Source of the DNA: an uncultured Prevotella sp.
Lineage (GTDB): Bacteria > Bacteroidota > Bacteroidia > Bacteroidales > Bacteroidaceae
Assembly (NCBI GenBank): GCA_946402275.1
Contig: CAMIVY010000011.1
Location: 1-64,000 of the forward strand
Direction of reading: 5' to 3'
DNA length: 64,000 nt
In this document: positions 42,702 through 50,546 of the stretch, in pieces
Layout of the letters: each line of letters starts with the position of its first letter
Position numbering within the stretch: the stretch's first letter is position 1
Made by a program: the position numbers and the translations under genes
Notes under the pieces: generated by a model
Seen by the model: the letters and a program-made list of their open reading frames with translations, nothing else
What the model was told of the DNA's origin: nothing
Database searches by the model: none

Positions 42702-43448
42702 ATGAAACGATTTTTGACGCTTTTATTAACGGGATTGATGGTCCTGAATGCTGCTGCACAGATGGACCGTCGAGTGCAGAACAAGCCTTATATAGACTTG
42801 CGTCCGCTACATTTCGGCATCCTGATTGGTACGCACCTGCAGGATATAGAGCTGGAGAATGTGGGACCATACATGATGACTGATGACGACGGGAACGTAA
42901 CCGAACAGTATATCATGTGCGATGCTGACAAGTGGAACCAGGGATTCTCCGTGGGAGTACTGGCAGAAATGCGACTGAGCGAACATTTCTCCTTGCGACT
43001 CACCCCATCGATGCACTTTGGAGGCAAGCACCTGACGTTTCTGAACATGAAACAGTTAGACCCTCAGGGTCGGCCCCTCCAGCAGACACAGGACATGAAG
43101 AACACGTATGTATCGATTCCGCTGGACATCAAGTTTGCAGCTCCACGTTGGAACAACCACCGTCCTTACATCATGGCTGGCATCAATCCAATGATAAACC
43201 TGACGGGGGGTGACCAAGACATGATTCGCATCAAAAACTACAATACCATGGTGGAAGTGGGACTGGGATGTGACTTCTACCTGCCCTTTTTCAAACTGAT
43301 TCCTGAACTGAAATTCTGTTTCGGACTGGGGGATGTGCTGGACAAAAACCATATTAACGAATTGCGCGACGCCAACCTACGGGCCTATGCGGGTAGTGTC
43401 AGCAGCGCGCAATCGAAGATGTTTGTCCTAACGTTCTACTTTGAGTAA
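42702..43448 (+). CDS. porT: PorT-like outer-membrane protein (type IX secretion)
   Basis: 248 residues. Signal peptide (1-20, ending AAAQ), then a small beta-barrel pattern ending in aromatic FVLTFYFE. The segment YIDLRPLHFGILIGTHLQDIEL and the later NTYVSIPLDIKFAA with GINPMINL resemble PorT, an outer-membrane protein required for type IX secretion. That fits the many proteins in this window carrying C-terminal sorting domains. It stands alone; the convergent gene downstream ends 37 bp later, with TCTAGA-rich repeats between. Confidence 0.72.
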   Translation: MKRFLTLLLTGLMVLNAAAQMDRRVQNKPYIDLRPLHFGILIGTHLQDIELENVGPYMMTDDDGNVTEQYIMCDADKWNQGFSVGVLAEMRLSEHFSLRLTPSMHFGGKHLTFLNMKQLDPQGRPLQQTQDMKNTYVSIPLDIKFAAPRWNNHRPYIMAGINPMINLTGGDQDMIRIKNYNTMVEVGLGCDFYLPFFKLIPELKFCFGLGDVLDKNHINELRDANLRAYAGSVSSAQSKMFVLTFYFE

Positions 43449-43484
43449 ACTAGATATTCTAGATTGTCTAGTTATTCTAGAAGA

Positions 43485-44336
43485 TTATTTAAGATCGACT
43501 ACCAAGCGACCTACGAAGACGGCCGACTTGCCATTCTGATCAACAGGAATGGGTTTGCCATCCATATTATTGCAATATTCCAGTTGCGTCATATAGGTAT
43601 GAGAATGACCTCCCAGCACCAAATCGATGTTGCGAGAGCCTTGTATCATATACTGGTCGTCCCCTTCACGATTGATATCCCAGCCGAGGTGTGAGATGCA
43701 GATAACCATATCGCACTTCTGCTGTTGCTTCAACATAGTGGCTGTTTCTAGGGCCACCTTGGCAGGATCCAGGTATTTCACTCCCACGCAATTCTTATCG
43801 CTTACCAAGCCTTTTAGCTTCGGACATACGGCAAAGACTCCTATTTTCAAGCCATTACGCTTGATAATAATCCACGGTTTGCAGATGCCTTCCATCACAG
43901 TGCCCGTGAAGTCGTAGTTAGCACAGAGAATGGGGAAGTTGGCTTGCTTAAACACGCGAGCCATGTTTTCGAGTCCGAAGTCAAACTCATGATTGCCAAT
44001 GGTGGAGGCATCGATGCCCATCTGATTCATAAGACCTACTTCCACATCACCCTTGAACATGGTGAAATAGGCAGAACCTTGGAAAAAGTCGCCGCTATCG
44101 AAATAGAGGAGGTCTGGATGCTTCGCGCGTTCCTCTTTTAACATAGCAATACGACGAAGGAAACCTCCACGACCTGCCTTCATCGTGTCAGGCAACTGCG
44201 CATTGATAGGCAGGATGGCAGAATGGGTATCGTTGGTGTGTAGAATCACCAATTGCTTGTGTTTCTTGGCCTGACCGCTAAGCGATACCAGAGCCAACAA
44301 CATTACGAGGAAATATCTTGTTTTCATACTTAACAT
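43485..44336 (-). CDS. UshA-type metallophosphoesterase (N-terminal half of 5'-nucleotidase)
   Basis: 283 residues. Signal peptide (1-23), then the calcineurin-like phosphoesterase domain of 5'-nucleotidases with LVILHTNDTHS (metal ligands), DSGDFFQGS, GNHEFDFG, VICISHLGWD and DLVLGGHSHTYM. The C-terminal substrate-recognition domain that normally follows in the same protein is absent here and is encoded by the gene immediately upstream on the same strand. The two should act together to dephosphorylate nucleotides or other phosphoesters in the periplasm. Confidence 0.85.
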   Translation of the reverse strand: MLSMKTRYFLVMLLALVSLSGQAKKHKQLVILHTNDTHSAILPINAQLPDTMKAGRGGFLRRIAMLKEERAKHPDLLYFDSGDFFQGSAYFTMFKGDVEVGLMNQMGIDASTIGNHEFDFGLENMARVFKQANFPILCANYDFTGTVMEGICKPWIIIKRNGLKIGVFAVCPKLKGLVSDKNCVGVKYLDPAKVALETATMLKQQQKCDMVICISHLGWDINREGDDQYMIQGSRNIDLVLGGHSHTYMTQLEYCNNMDGKPIPVDQNGKSAVFVGRLVVDLK

Positions 44337-44360
44337 TTTTCACTGTTCACTATTCACTAT

Positions 44361-45125
44361 TCACTTTACTACCACTCTTCCTTCTATCTCGGAGTCAACT
44401 TCCTTTCCTTGCTTCATCATCTCACGGAAGTAATTCATAATGATAAAGCGGGTATTGTTGTCTGCCGCCTTAGGAGCATTGATGTCTCGTCCTTTCTTGA
44501 ATGCTTCCATCTTATCGGTACCACCCAACAGATAGTCAATGGTGGCAATACGATAGTCTTTCTGAGGCTCAACAGGCTGACCATTGATGGTGGCACTTAC
44601 CAAACGCCCATCTTTCGTAATAACCAAACGAACGGAATGGCTGAGACCTTCGCCTCCCACAACTGCCATCTGTTGGAAAAGTTCCAAGACATCGGCACCA
44701 CTCATGGTGATGAAGGATATCTTGTTTTCAAAGGGGGCTACATCGAGCACATCGCCATAGGTCACATCGCCCTTAGGCAAATCGGCTCGTACACCTCCCA
44801 TATTGTAAACACCAAAGTCGGGCTTTTCATTATATTCCTTTGCTGCCCAAACCAATATGTCGGACAGCAAGTTGGGAAGGGTTCCCTCGGGACGTTGAGT
44901 AGTCATATACCTGGCAGAACGACCCACGACAGGCCCCATCACACTATCCACAACGTGCTTAAAAGGTTGCAGGAACTCAGCAGCCCGGGCATCTGGCTTG
45001 ACATCATAACGGGCATCCACCACGATACGGTCGCGCTGAACAGAGGCCACCTCATAATGCGACTTGCACGATGCCAGCATCAGAAACGGCATCAAAGCGA
45101 GCAAAACAGTCTTTCTATTCATCAT
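44361..45125 (-). CDS. 5'-nucleotidase C-terminal domain lipoprotein
   Basis: 254 residues with a lipoprotein signal (MLASCKS; Cys at about 20) and a 5_nucleotid_C domain: NLLSDILVWAAKEY, DFGVYNMGGVRADLP, FENKISFITMSGADVLELF, YRIATIDYLLGGTD. In UshA-like enzymes this domain binds the nucleoside and is fused behind the metallophosphoesterase. Here it is a separate gene, placed first in a two-gene operon. The 24-bp gap to the phosphoesterase contains a TTCACTATTCACTATTCAC simple repeat. Confidence 0.85.
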   Translation of the reverse strand: MMNRKTVLLALMPFLMLASCKSHYEVASVQRDRIVVDARYDVKPDARAAEFLQPFKHVVDSVMGPVVGRSARYMTTQRPEGTLPNLLSDILVWAAKEYNEKPDFGVYNMGGVRADLPKGDVTYGDVLDVAPFENKISFITMSGADVLELFQQMAVVGGEGLSHSVRLVITKDGRLVSATINGQPVEPQKDYRIATIDYLLGGTDKMEAFKKGRDINAPKAADNNTRFIIMNYFREMMKQGKEVDSEIEGRVVVK

Positions 45126-45426
45126 TTATTAGGAATTATTTTAGGTTCAGACTGCAAATTTACGAAAAATATCCAGAAAATCACATTGCGGAAGCAAATT
45201 TTTCACTTTTCACTTTTCTCTTTTCACTTTTTTCGCACCTTTGAAACTACGTTTCGAAAGTACTTTCACTCGAAAAAACAAAGAAAATTGAGGTTTTCTT
45301 TGGTTTTTTGCTCGTTTATTCGTACCTTTGCACCCGCTTTTCGGCGTAATCGCTGGCAGGAAGTTTCGAGTTGCCTGTTATGTTGCGTTGGAACGATAAC
45401 AACAATTTTAAACGATTAAAGAAAAA
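45126..45426. other. Intergenic region with L19 promoter and simple repeats
   Basis: Contents: TTTTTCACTTTTCACTTTTC-type simple repeats (about 45195-45230), a perfect palindrome GAAAGTACTTTC near 45257, the L19 promoter (45299-45331), and an L19 leader of about 90 nt that could hold an autoregulatory structure, though none was recognised with confidence. Confidence 0.6.
45299..45331 (+). promoter_or_regulatory. Promoter of rplS, TTTG-N20-TACCTTTGC
   Basis: TTTG at 45299-45302 and TACCTTTGC at 45323-45331 with 20-nt spacing, the full Bacteroidetes vegetative consensus. The start is near 45336. Confidence 0.8.
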
Positions 45427-45795
45427 ATGGATTTAATTAAAGTTGCTGAAGAAGCATTTGCAACCGGCAAGCAGCACCCCAGTTTCAAAGCTGGTGATAC
45501 TGTAACTGTCGCTTACAAAATTATCGAGGGTTCAAAGGAGCGTATCCAGCTCTTCCGTGGCGTAGTCATCAAGATTAACGGTCATCAGGAGAAGAAGCGT
45601 TTCACCGTACGCAAGATGTCAGGCACCGTTGGTGTAGAGCGTATTTTCCCCATCGAGTCACCCAACATCGACTCTATCGAGGTCAACAAGGTTGGTAAGG
45701 TTCGTCGCGCTAAGCTTTACTATCTGCGTAAGCTCACTGGTAAGGCTGCCCGTATTAAGGAGAAGCGTAGCGGTGCACGTGCTACTGCTGAGTAA
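45427..45795 (+). CDS. rplS: Ribosomal protein L19
   Basis: 122 residues; the L19 pattern is complete: [54 protein letters not shown] and [20 protein letters not shown]. It is a component of the 50S subunit at the 30S interface. It is monocistronic here, with a strong promoter upstream and a terminator hairpin 26 bp after the stop. The highly biased codon usage fits a highly expressed gene. Confidence 0.97.
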   Translation: MDLIKVAEEAFATGKQHPSFKAGDTVTVAYKIIEGSKERIQLFRGVVIKINGHQEKKRFTVRKMSGTVGVERIFPIESPNIDSIEVNKVGKVRRAKLYYLRKLTGKAARIKEKRSGARATAE

Positions 45796-45820
45796 ATCTC
45801 AGACGAGACCTGCACGACAT

Positions 45821-45857
45821 AAAAAGAGACACTCAAGTTTTGGGTGTCTCTTTTTTA
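45821..45857 (+). terminator. Terminator of rplS
   Basis: AAAAAGAGACACTCAA / TTGGGTGTCTCTTTTTT stem-loop with a T6 tract. It overlaps the 3' end of the small minus-strand gene 45833-46045. Confidence 0.85.
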
Positions 45858-46045
45858 TTGGGATGATGCCCTCCGTAAATAGTTTCTCCGCCAAGGTCAC
45901 CATGCAATGTCTCTTGGAAGGAGTCCCAGTCCTGAAACCCAGCCAATAGCGACAAGCGGTCCAACGTCTTACGGTCAGGCTTGTGCAGCAACTCTTTCTC
46001 CACTGCCTCTAGAAGTTTGCGCAGTGCATGTCTCTTTTTCTCCAT
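45833..46045 (-). CDS. Small conserved-looking protein of unknown function (70 aa)
   Basis: 70 residues: a charged helical N-terminal half (MEKKRHALRKLLEAVEKELL), then RLSLLAGFQDWDSFQETLHGD and a polar tail. A TAATTTTGT box at 46061-46053 gives an mRNA starting only a few nucleotides before the ATG. The composition is protein-like and I regard it as probably real. The last codons run through the L19 terminator on the other strand, so the 3' end may be variable. No family recognised. Confidence 0.55.
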   Translation of the reverse strand: MEKKRHALRKLLEAVEKELLHKPDRKTLDRLSLLAGFQDWDSFQETLHGDLGGETIYGGHHPNKKETPKT

Positions 46046-46134
46046 ATCGCGTACAAAATTACATATAAAATTGAAAAGTGGAAAGTGAAAGATGAAAAAA
46101 TTGCCTACGCTACCAAAAATTCATAATTATTTCG

Positions 46135-46143
46135 TAATTTTGC
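46135..46143 (+). promoter_or_regulatory. -7 box TAATTTTGC for the AICAR transformylase gene
   Basis: Matches TAnnTTTG; located 32 nt before the start codon. Confidence 0.55.
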
Positions 46144-46174
46144 ATGCGGAAACGAAACATACACCTTATATATA

Positions 46175-47362
46175 ATGAAAGAATTAGCACTTAAGTACGG
46201 ATGTAATCCGAACCAGAAACCCTCTCGCATCTTCATGACAGAGGGTGAGCTACCCATTGAAGTGATTAACGGTCGTCCTGGCTACATCAACTTTCTTGAT
46301 GCCTTGAACGCATGGCAGTTAGTGAAAGAACTGAAAGAAGCTACTGGTCTGCCTGCTGCAGCATCGTTCAAGCATGTCAGTCCTGCTGGTGCTGCTGTGG
46401 GCCTGCCCCTAAGCGACACGCTGAAGAAAATTTACTTCGTTGATGATGTGAAGGGACTGGACGAGAGTCCTGTTGCTTGTGCCTATGCTCGTGCACGTGG
46501 TGCCGACCGCATGTCGAGCTATGGTGACTTCGTGGCTTTAAGCGACACCTGCGATGCCACTACTGCCCTACTCTTGAAGCGCGAGGTAAGTGATGGCGTG
46601 ATTGCCCCTGACTATACTGCTGAGGCTATCGAGATACTGAAAGACAAGCGCAAAGGTACTTACAACGTCATCAAGATTGACCCCAGCTACAAGCCGGAGC
46701 CTATTGAGCGTAAACAATGCTTTGGTGTGACTTTCGAACAGGGTCGCAACGAGATTAAACTGGACGATCCTGCACTCTTTGAGAATATCCCTACACAGAA
46801 CAAGACATTCACAGCTGAGGCCAAGCGCGACTTGATTATCGCCTTGATCACGTTGAAATACACCCAGTCTAACTCTGTATGCTATGTAAAGGACGGACAG
46901 GCTATCGGTATTGGTGCCGGTCAGCAGAGTCGTATTCACTGCACCCGTCTGGCAGGCAACAAGGCTGACATCTGGTGGTTGCGCCAGCATCCAAAGGTGA
47001 TGAGCCTGCCTTTCAAGGAGGGTATTCGCAGGGCTGACCGTGACAATACGATTGACGTTTACATCTCTGAGGATGAGCACGACGACGTACTGCGTGACGG
47101 AGCCTGGCAGCAGTTCTTCACCAAGCAGCCCGAGGTACTGACATTGGCAGAGAAGAAAGAATGGATTGCCAAGAACACCAAGGTGGCATTGGGTTCTGAT
47201 GCCTTCTTCCCCTTTGGTGACAACATTGAGCGTGCCCACAAAAGTGGCGTAGAGTTCATCGCACAGGCTGGCGGCTCTGTTCGCGACGATCATGTTATCA
47301 TGACTTGCGACAAATACGGCATTGCAATGACATTCACAGGTGTACGTTTGTTCCATCATTGA
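46175..47362 (+). CDS. Stand-alone AICAR transformylase (PurH C-terminal-type)
   Basis: 395 residues, corresponding only to the AICARFT domain of PurH: it starts ELALKYGCNPNQKPSRIF and carries the catalytic Lys-His in ASFKHVSPAGAAVG, then TQSNSVCYVKDGQAIGIGAG and AGGSVRDDHVIMTCDKYGIA. The N-terminal IMP cyclohydrolase domain of bifunctional PurH is missing. It should formylate AICAR to FAICAR in purine synthesis. A bifunctional PurH may exist elsewhere in the genome. Confidence 0.88.
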   Translation: MKELALKYGCNPNQKPSRIFMTEGELPIEVINGRPGYINFLDALNAWQLVKELKEATGLPAAASFKHVSPAGAAVGLPLSDTLKKIYFVDDVKGLDESPVACAYARARGADRMSSYGDFVALSDTCDATTALLLKREVSDGVIAPDYTAEAIEILKDKRKGTYNVIKIDPSYKPEPIERKQCFGVTFEQGRNEIKLDDPALFENIPTQNKTFTAEAKRDLIIALITLKYTQSNSVCYVKDGQAIGIGAGQQSRIHCTRLAGNKADIWWLRQHPKVMSLPFKEGIRRADRDNTIDVYISEDEHDDVLRDGAWQQFFTKQPEVLTLAEKKEWIAKNTKVALGSDAFFPFGDNIERAHKSGVEFIAQAGGSVRDDHVIMTCDKYGIAMTFTGVRLFHH

Positions 47363-47404
47363 TTCTAAATGAGGAATGAGAAATGTAAATGAAGAAATGA
47401 AGGA

Positions 47405-47602
47405 ATGAGTAAGGAAGACGACTTTCAGAGTATTCTGGAGAATGGTATCAGCTTCGGACGCGGAGGCGGTCCTCGCAAGGAAGAGGACAAGATAAAGACC
47501 AAGGCCAAGAAGAAAAAATACATCACTGGTGCTCACGGTAGTGGCTCTGCGCGACAGAAAGCCAAATACCGTGAGCAACGGGCTAACAGGCATAAAAAGT
47601 GA
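47405..47602 (+). CDS. Small basic protein of unknown function (65 aa)
   Basis: 65 residues, an acidic start (MSKEDDFQSILENGISFGRG) then a strongly basic, Gly/Lys-rich remainder (KAKKKKYITGAHGSGSARQK). It may bind nucleic acid, but no domain is recognised. It follows the AICAR transformylase by 42 bp, through an AAATGAGGAATGAGAAATG simple repeat, and precedes the GH53 gene by 28 bp. Confidence 0.6.
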   Translation: MSKEDDFQSILENGISFGRGGGPRKEEDKIKTKAKKKKYITGAHGSGSARQKAKYREQRANRHKK

Positions 47603-47630
47603 AAAGTGAAAATACAAATCTACTAACGAT

Positions 47631-48953
47631 ATGAAGAAAACACTACTAACACTAATTACACTTATCGCTATCACCACCGTATCAGCACAGAAATACGTGG
47701 GCGGCGATATTTCGTTATTGACGAAATACGAAGCGAATGGAGCTAAATATTTCGATCTCAATGGTAATAGTATTACTGATTTGCTGACATTCCTGAAGAA
47801 TCAAGGACTCAACTCCATGCGTGTCCGTCTATTCGTAGATCCCAATAATGCTACCAGAGCAGAAAAAGGGCAAGGTGTTTGCCAAGATATTGAATTCGTA
47901 AAGACACTTGGCAAGAAAATCAAGGATGCAGGACTTTCCTTCATGCTTGACTTTCATTACAGTGATACATGGGCTGATCCCTCCAAACAGTGGACACCAA
48001 AGGACTGGGAGACCATGAATAATGACCAGCTATATACCAAAATTTACGAATACACCAAAGATTGCCTAAAAGCACTGAAAGATGCTGGAGCTGCCCCTGA
48101 TTTCATCCAGACAGGTAACGAAATTAGTTATGGAATGCTTTATGGAAAAGGTATTATCATAGAGGATGTCTATGAGGGGAACAACAGATATACAACTTAT
48201 AAAGAAAGTGACCCTTCGTATAAAAAGGTATATGCAGGAGAATCGGCAAACTGGGCACGATTTATCAACCTTCTGAAACATGCAGGAAATGCTTGCAGGG
48301 AGATGTGCCCGAATGCAAAAATTATTCTCCACACCGAGCGTGTTCCCAATACGAACTATCTAAATACCTATTATAATTTATTGAAGAATGAGGGTGTAGA
48401 CTTCGACATTATCGGACTTAGCTATTATCCGTATCATCATGGTACCCTCGCAAATCTGAATAATGCTCTAAACATTCTAGAGACTAACTTCGACAAAGAC
48501 ATCATGATTGTCGAAACAGGATACTATCATGCCTACTACCCTACTACAGGAGTAAAATACCCCAAATCCACTTTCCCATCATGGCCTGACACAGAGACGG
48601 GACAGCAACAATTCACCAAAGACCTGATAGAACAACTTAACAATCACACGAAAGTCAAAGGTCTTTACTGGTGGTTTCTCGAAGCAAATGAATACGGACT
48701 GGATTGGAGTACAAAACGTGTTACTGATAGTTGGTATAATGCTAGTCTTTTTGACAACAATACAGGTAAGGCTATGTCATCTATTAACGAACTCAAGAAC
48801 TTCCTTGACGATCCTAGTGGCATTGAGACCATTAACCGCGAACCATTAACCGTGAACCAGCATGCCTGGTACACGCTGGATGGCAGAAAACTGAATGGAC
48901 AGCCTAGTACAAAGGGGCTTTACATCCACAATGGTAAGAAAATCATAAAATAA
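47631..48953 (+). CDS. GH53 arabinogalactan endo-beta-1,4-galactanase
   Basis: 440 residues. Signal peptide (1-19), GH53 barrel with KYVGGDISLLTKYEANGAKY at the start, MRVRLFVDP, the acid/base Glu in IQTGNEISYG and the nucleophile Glu in IMIVETGYY. It cuts beta-1,4-galactan side chains of pectin. The C-terminal AWYTLDGRKLNG...KKIIK is a short type IX-like sorting domain. Its stop overlaps the comM start (TAATG). Together with the CE8 and GH95 genes 4-12 kb downstream it suggests pectin use. Confidence 0.92.
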   Translation: MKKTLLTLITLIAITTVSAQKYVGGDISLLTKYEANGAKYFDLNGNSITDLLTFLKNQGLNSMRVRLFVDPNNATRAEKGQGVCQDIEFVKTLGKKIKDAGLSFMLDFHYSDTWADPSKQWTPKDWETMNNDQLYTKIYEYTKDCLKALKDAGAAPDFIQTGNEISYGMLYGKGIIIEDVYEGNNRYTTYKESDPSYKKVYAGESANWARFINLLKHAGNACREMCPNAKIILHTERVPNTNYLNTYYNLLKNEGVDFDIIGLSYYPYHHGTLANLNNALNILETNFDKDIMIVETGYYHAYYPTTGVKYPKSTFPSWPDTETGQQQFTKDLIEQLNNHTKVKGLYWWFLEANEYGLDWSTKRVTDSWYNASLFDNNTGKAMSSINELKNFLDDPSGIETINREPLTVNQHAWYTLDGRKLNGQPSTKGLYIHNGKKIIK

Positions 48954-50524
48954 TGTTGGTAAAAACATATTGCGCAGCTGTTAACGGCTTGGAAGTTACC
49001 ACAGTAACCGCTGAGGTTAGCATGTCACGAGGCATCCAGTTTCACCTCACCGGCTTGGCTGACACAGCGGTAAAGGAAAGCTACGACCGCATCAAGGCCG
49101 CATTGGTGAACAATGGTTTTAAAATGCCCTCCATGGACATCACCATCAACTTGTCGCCTGCTGACATCAAGAAGGAAGGCAGCGGCTATGACCTACCTTT
49201 GGCCATAGGCATTCTTTCTGCCAACGGCAAGGTTGAAAGCGACAAACTGGATAAATATATGATGGTGGGCGAACTGGGACTGGATGGTCATCTGCAACCT
49301 GTTCGCGGAGCATTGCCTATCGCCATCAGGGCACGTGCCGAAAAGTTCAAGGGACTCATCGTTCCCAAACAGAACATCCGAGAAGCCGCCGTGGTAAACC
49401 AGCTGGAGGTTTATGGTATGGACACACTGATGGATGTGGTGCAATTCCTGAATGGCAACGAAACTTTTGAACCTACCATCATAGATACACGCAAGGAGTT
49501 TTACGAACAACAAAACCACTATGAATTAGATTTTAGCGATGTCCGTGGACAGGAAAGTGTGAAGAGAGCTCTTGAAGTAGCTGCTGCTGGTGGACATAAC
49601 CTGATAATGATAGGACCTCCAGGTAGCGGAAAATCGATGCTCGCCAAACGACTGCCCTCTATTCTTCCACCACTTTCATTGGCAGAAAGCTTGGAGACGA
49701 CGCAGATTCACAGTGTTGCAGGCAAGTTGAATCGCGACACCAGCCTCATCAGTCAACGTCCCTTCCGTGCGCCTCATCATACGATATCGCAAGTGGCCTT
49801 GGTCGGTGGTGGCAATAATCCACAGCCAGGCGAAATCAGCCTCGCCCATAATGGTGTCCTCTTTCTCGACGAGATGCCCGAGCTTTCGCGTAGCGTCCTG
49901 GAAGTATTGCGCCAACCGTTAGAAGACCGCAAGATAAGTATTTCCCGTGCCAAGTACAGTGTAGAATACCCTTGCTCATTCATGCTCGTGGCATCTATGA
50001 ATCCTTGTCCCTGTGGCTATTATGGCGACCCCACACACAACTGCGTTTGTACACCAGGCCAGATTCAGCGCTACATGAACAAAATCAGTGGTCCCTTACT
50101 CGACCGTATTGACATCCACTGCGAGATACAGGCCGTGCCCTTCGCCCAGCTCTCGCAGATGAAACCCGGCGAGCCGTCGGCGGTCATCCGCGAACGAGTG
50201 ATAAAAGCCCGCCAGATACAGACCGAGCGCTTCAGCTCCCTCCCTACAGGGGAGGGCGGGGGGAGGGGCCGCATCCACTGCAACGCCCAGATGACCGAGC
50301 GCATGCTCCACGAGTTTGCCGAGCCTGATGCCGCCAGCCTCGACATGCTTCGCATGGCCATGGAGCGTCTGAAACTGAGTGCCCGCGCCTACAGCCGCAT
50401 CTTGAAAGTCGCAAGGACAATAGCCGACTTGGACAATTCTGAGCGTATACAATCACAACATATCGCTGAAGCCATCGGCTACCGTAACCTTGACAGAGGC
50501 GACTGGGCAGAGAGAGGGATTTAA
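48953..50524 (+). CDS. comM: ComM/YifB-type Mg-chelatase-like AAA+ ATPase
   Basis: 523 residues. N-terminal ChlI-like domain (VSMSRGIQFHLTGLADTAVK), AAA+ core with Walker A GPPGSGKSML, Walker B VLFLDEMPE and sensor MNPCPCGYYG, then the C-terminal Mg_chelatase_C domain (LSARAYSRILKVARTIADL to the end). In competent bacteria ComM is a branch-migration helicase for integrating incoming DNA. An in-frame insertion SLPTGEGGGRGR (about 50235-50270) is absent from the diverged copy at 60661-61073. The start overlaps the GH53 stop. Confidence 0.92.
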   Translation: MLVKTYCAAVNGLEVTTVTAEVSMSRGIQFHLTGLADTAVKESYDRIKAALVNNGFKMPSMDITINLSPADIKKEGSGYDLPLAIGILSANGKVESDKLDKYMMVGELGLDGHLQPVRGALPIAIRARAEKFKGLIVPKQNIREAAVVNQLEVYGMDTLMDVVQFLNGNETFEPTIIDTRKEFYEQQNHYELDFSDVRGQESVKRALEVAAAGGHNLIMIGPPGSGKSMLAKRLPSILPPLSLAESLETTQIHSVAGKLNRDTSLISQRPFRAPHHTISQVALVGGGNNPQPGEISLAHNGVLFLDEMPELSRSVLEVLRQPLEDRKISISRAKYSVEYPCSFMLVASMNPCPCGYYGDPTHNCVCTPGQIQRYMNKISGPLLDRIDIHCEIQAVPFAQLSQMKPGEPSAVIRERVIKARQIQTERFSSLPTGEGGGRGRIHCNAQMTERMLHEFAEPDAASLDMLRMAMERLKLSARAYSRILKVARTIADLDNSERIQSQHIAEAIGYRNLDRGDWAERGI

Positions 50525-50546
50525 CAAAAATGCTATTGGGGCAATC

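Noticed and set aside
46568..47761. 397-codon minus-strand frame opposite the AICAR transformylase
   Set aside because: Antisense shadow of a conserved enzyme; no start region or promoter and a composition rich in Val/Leu without membrane pattern.
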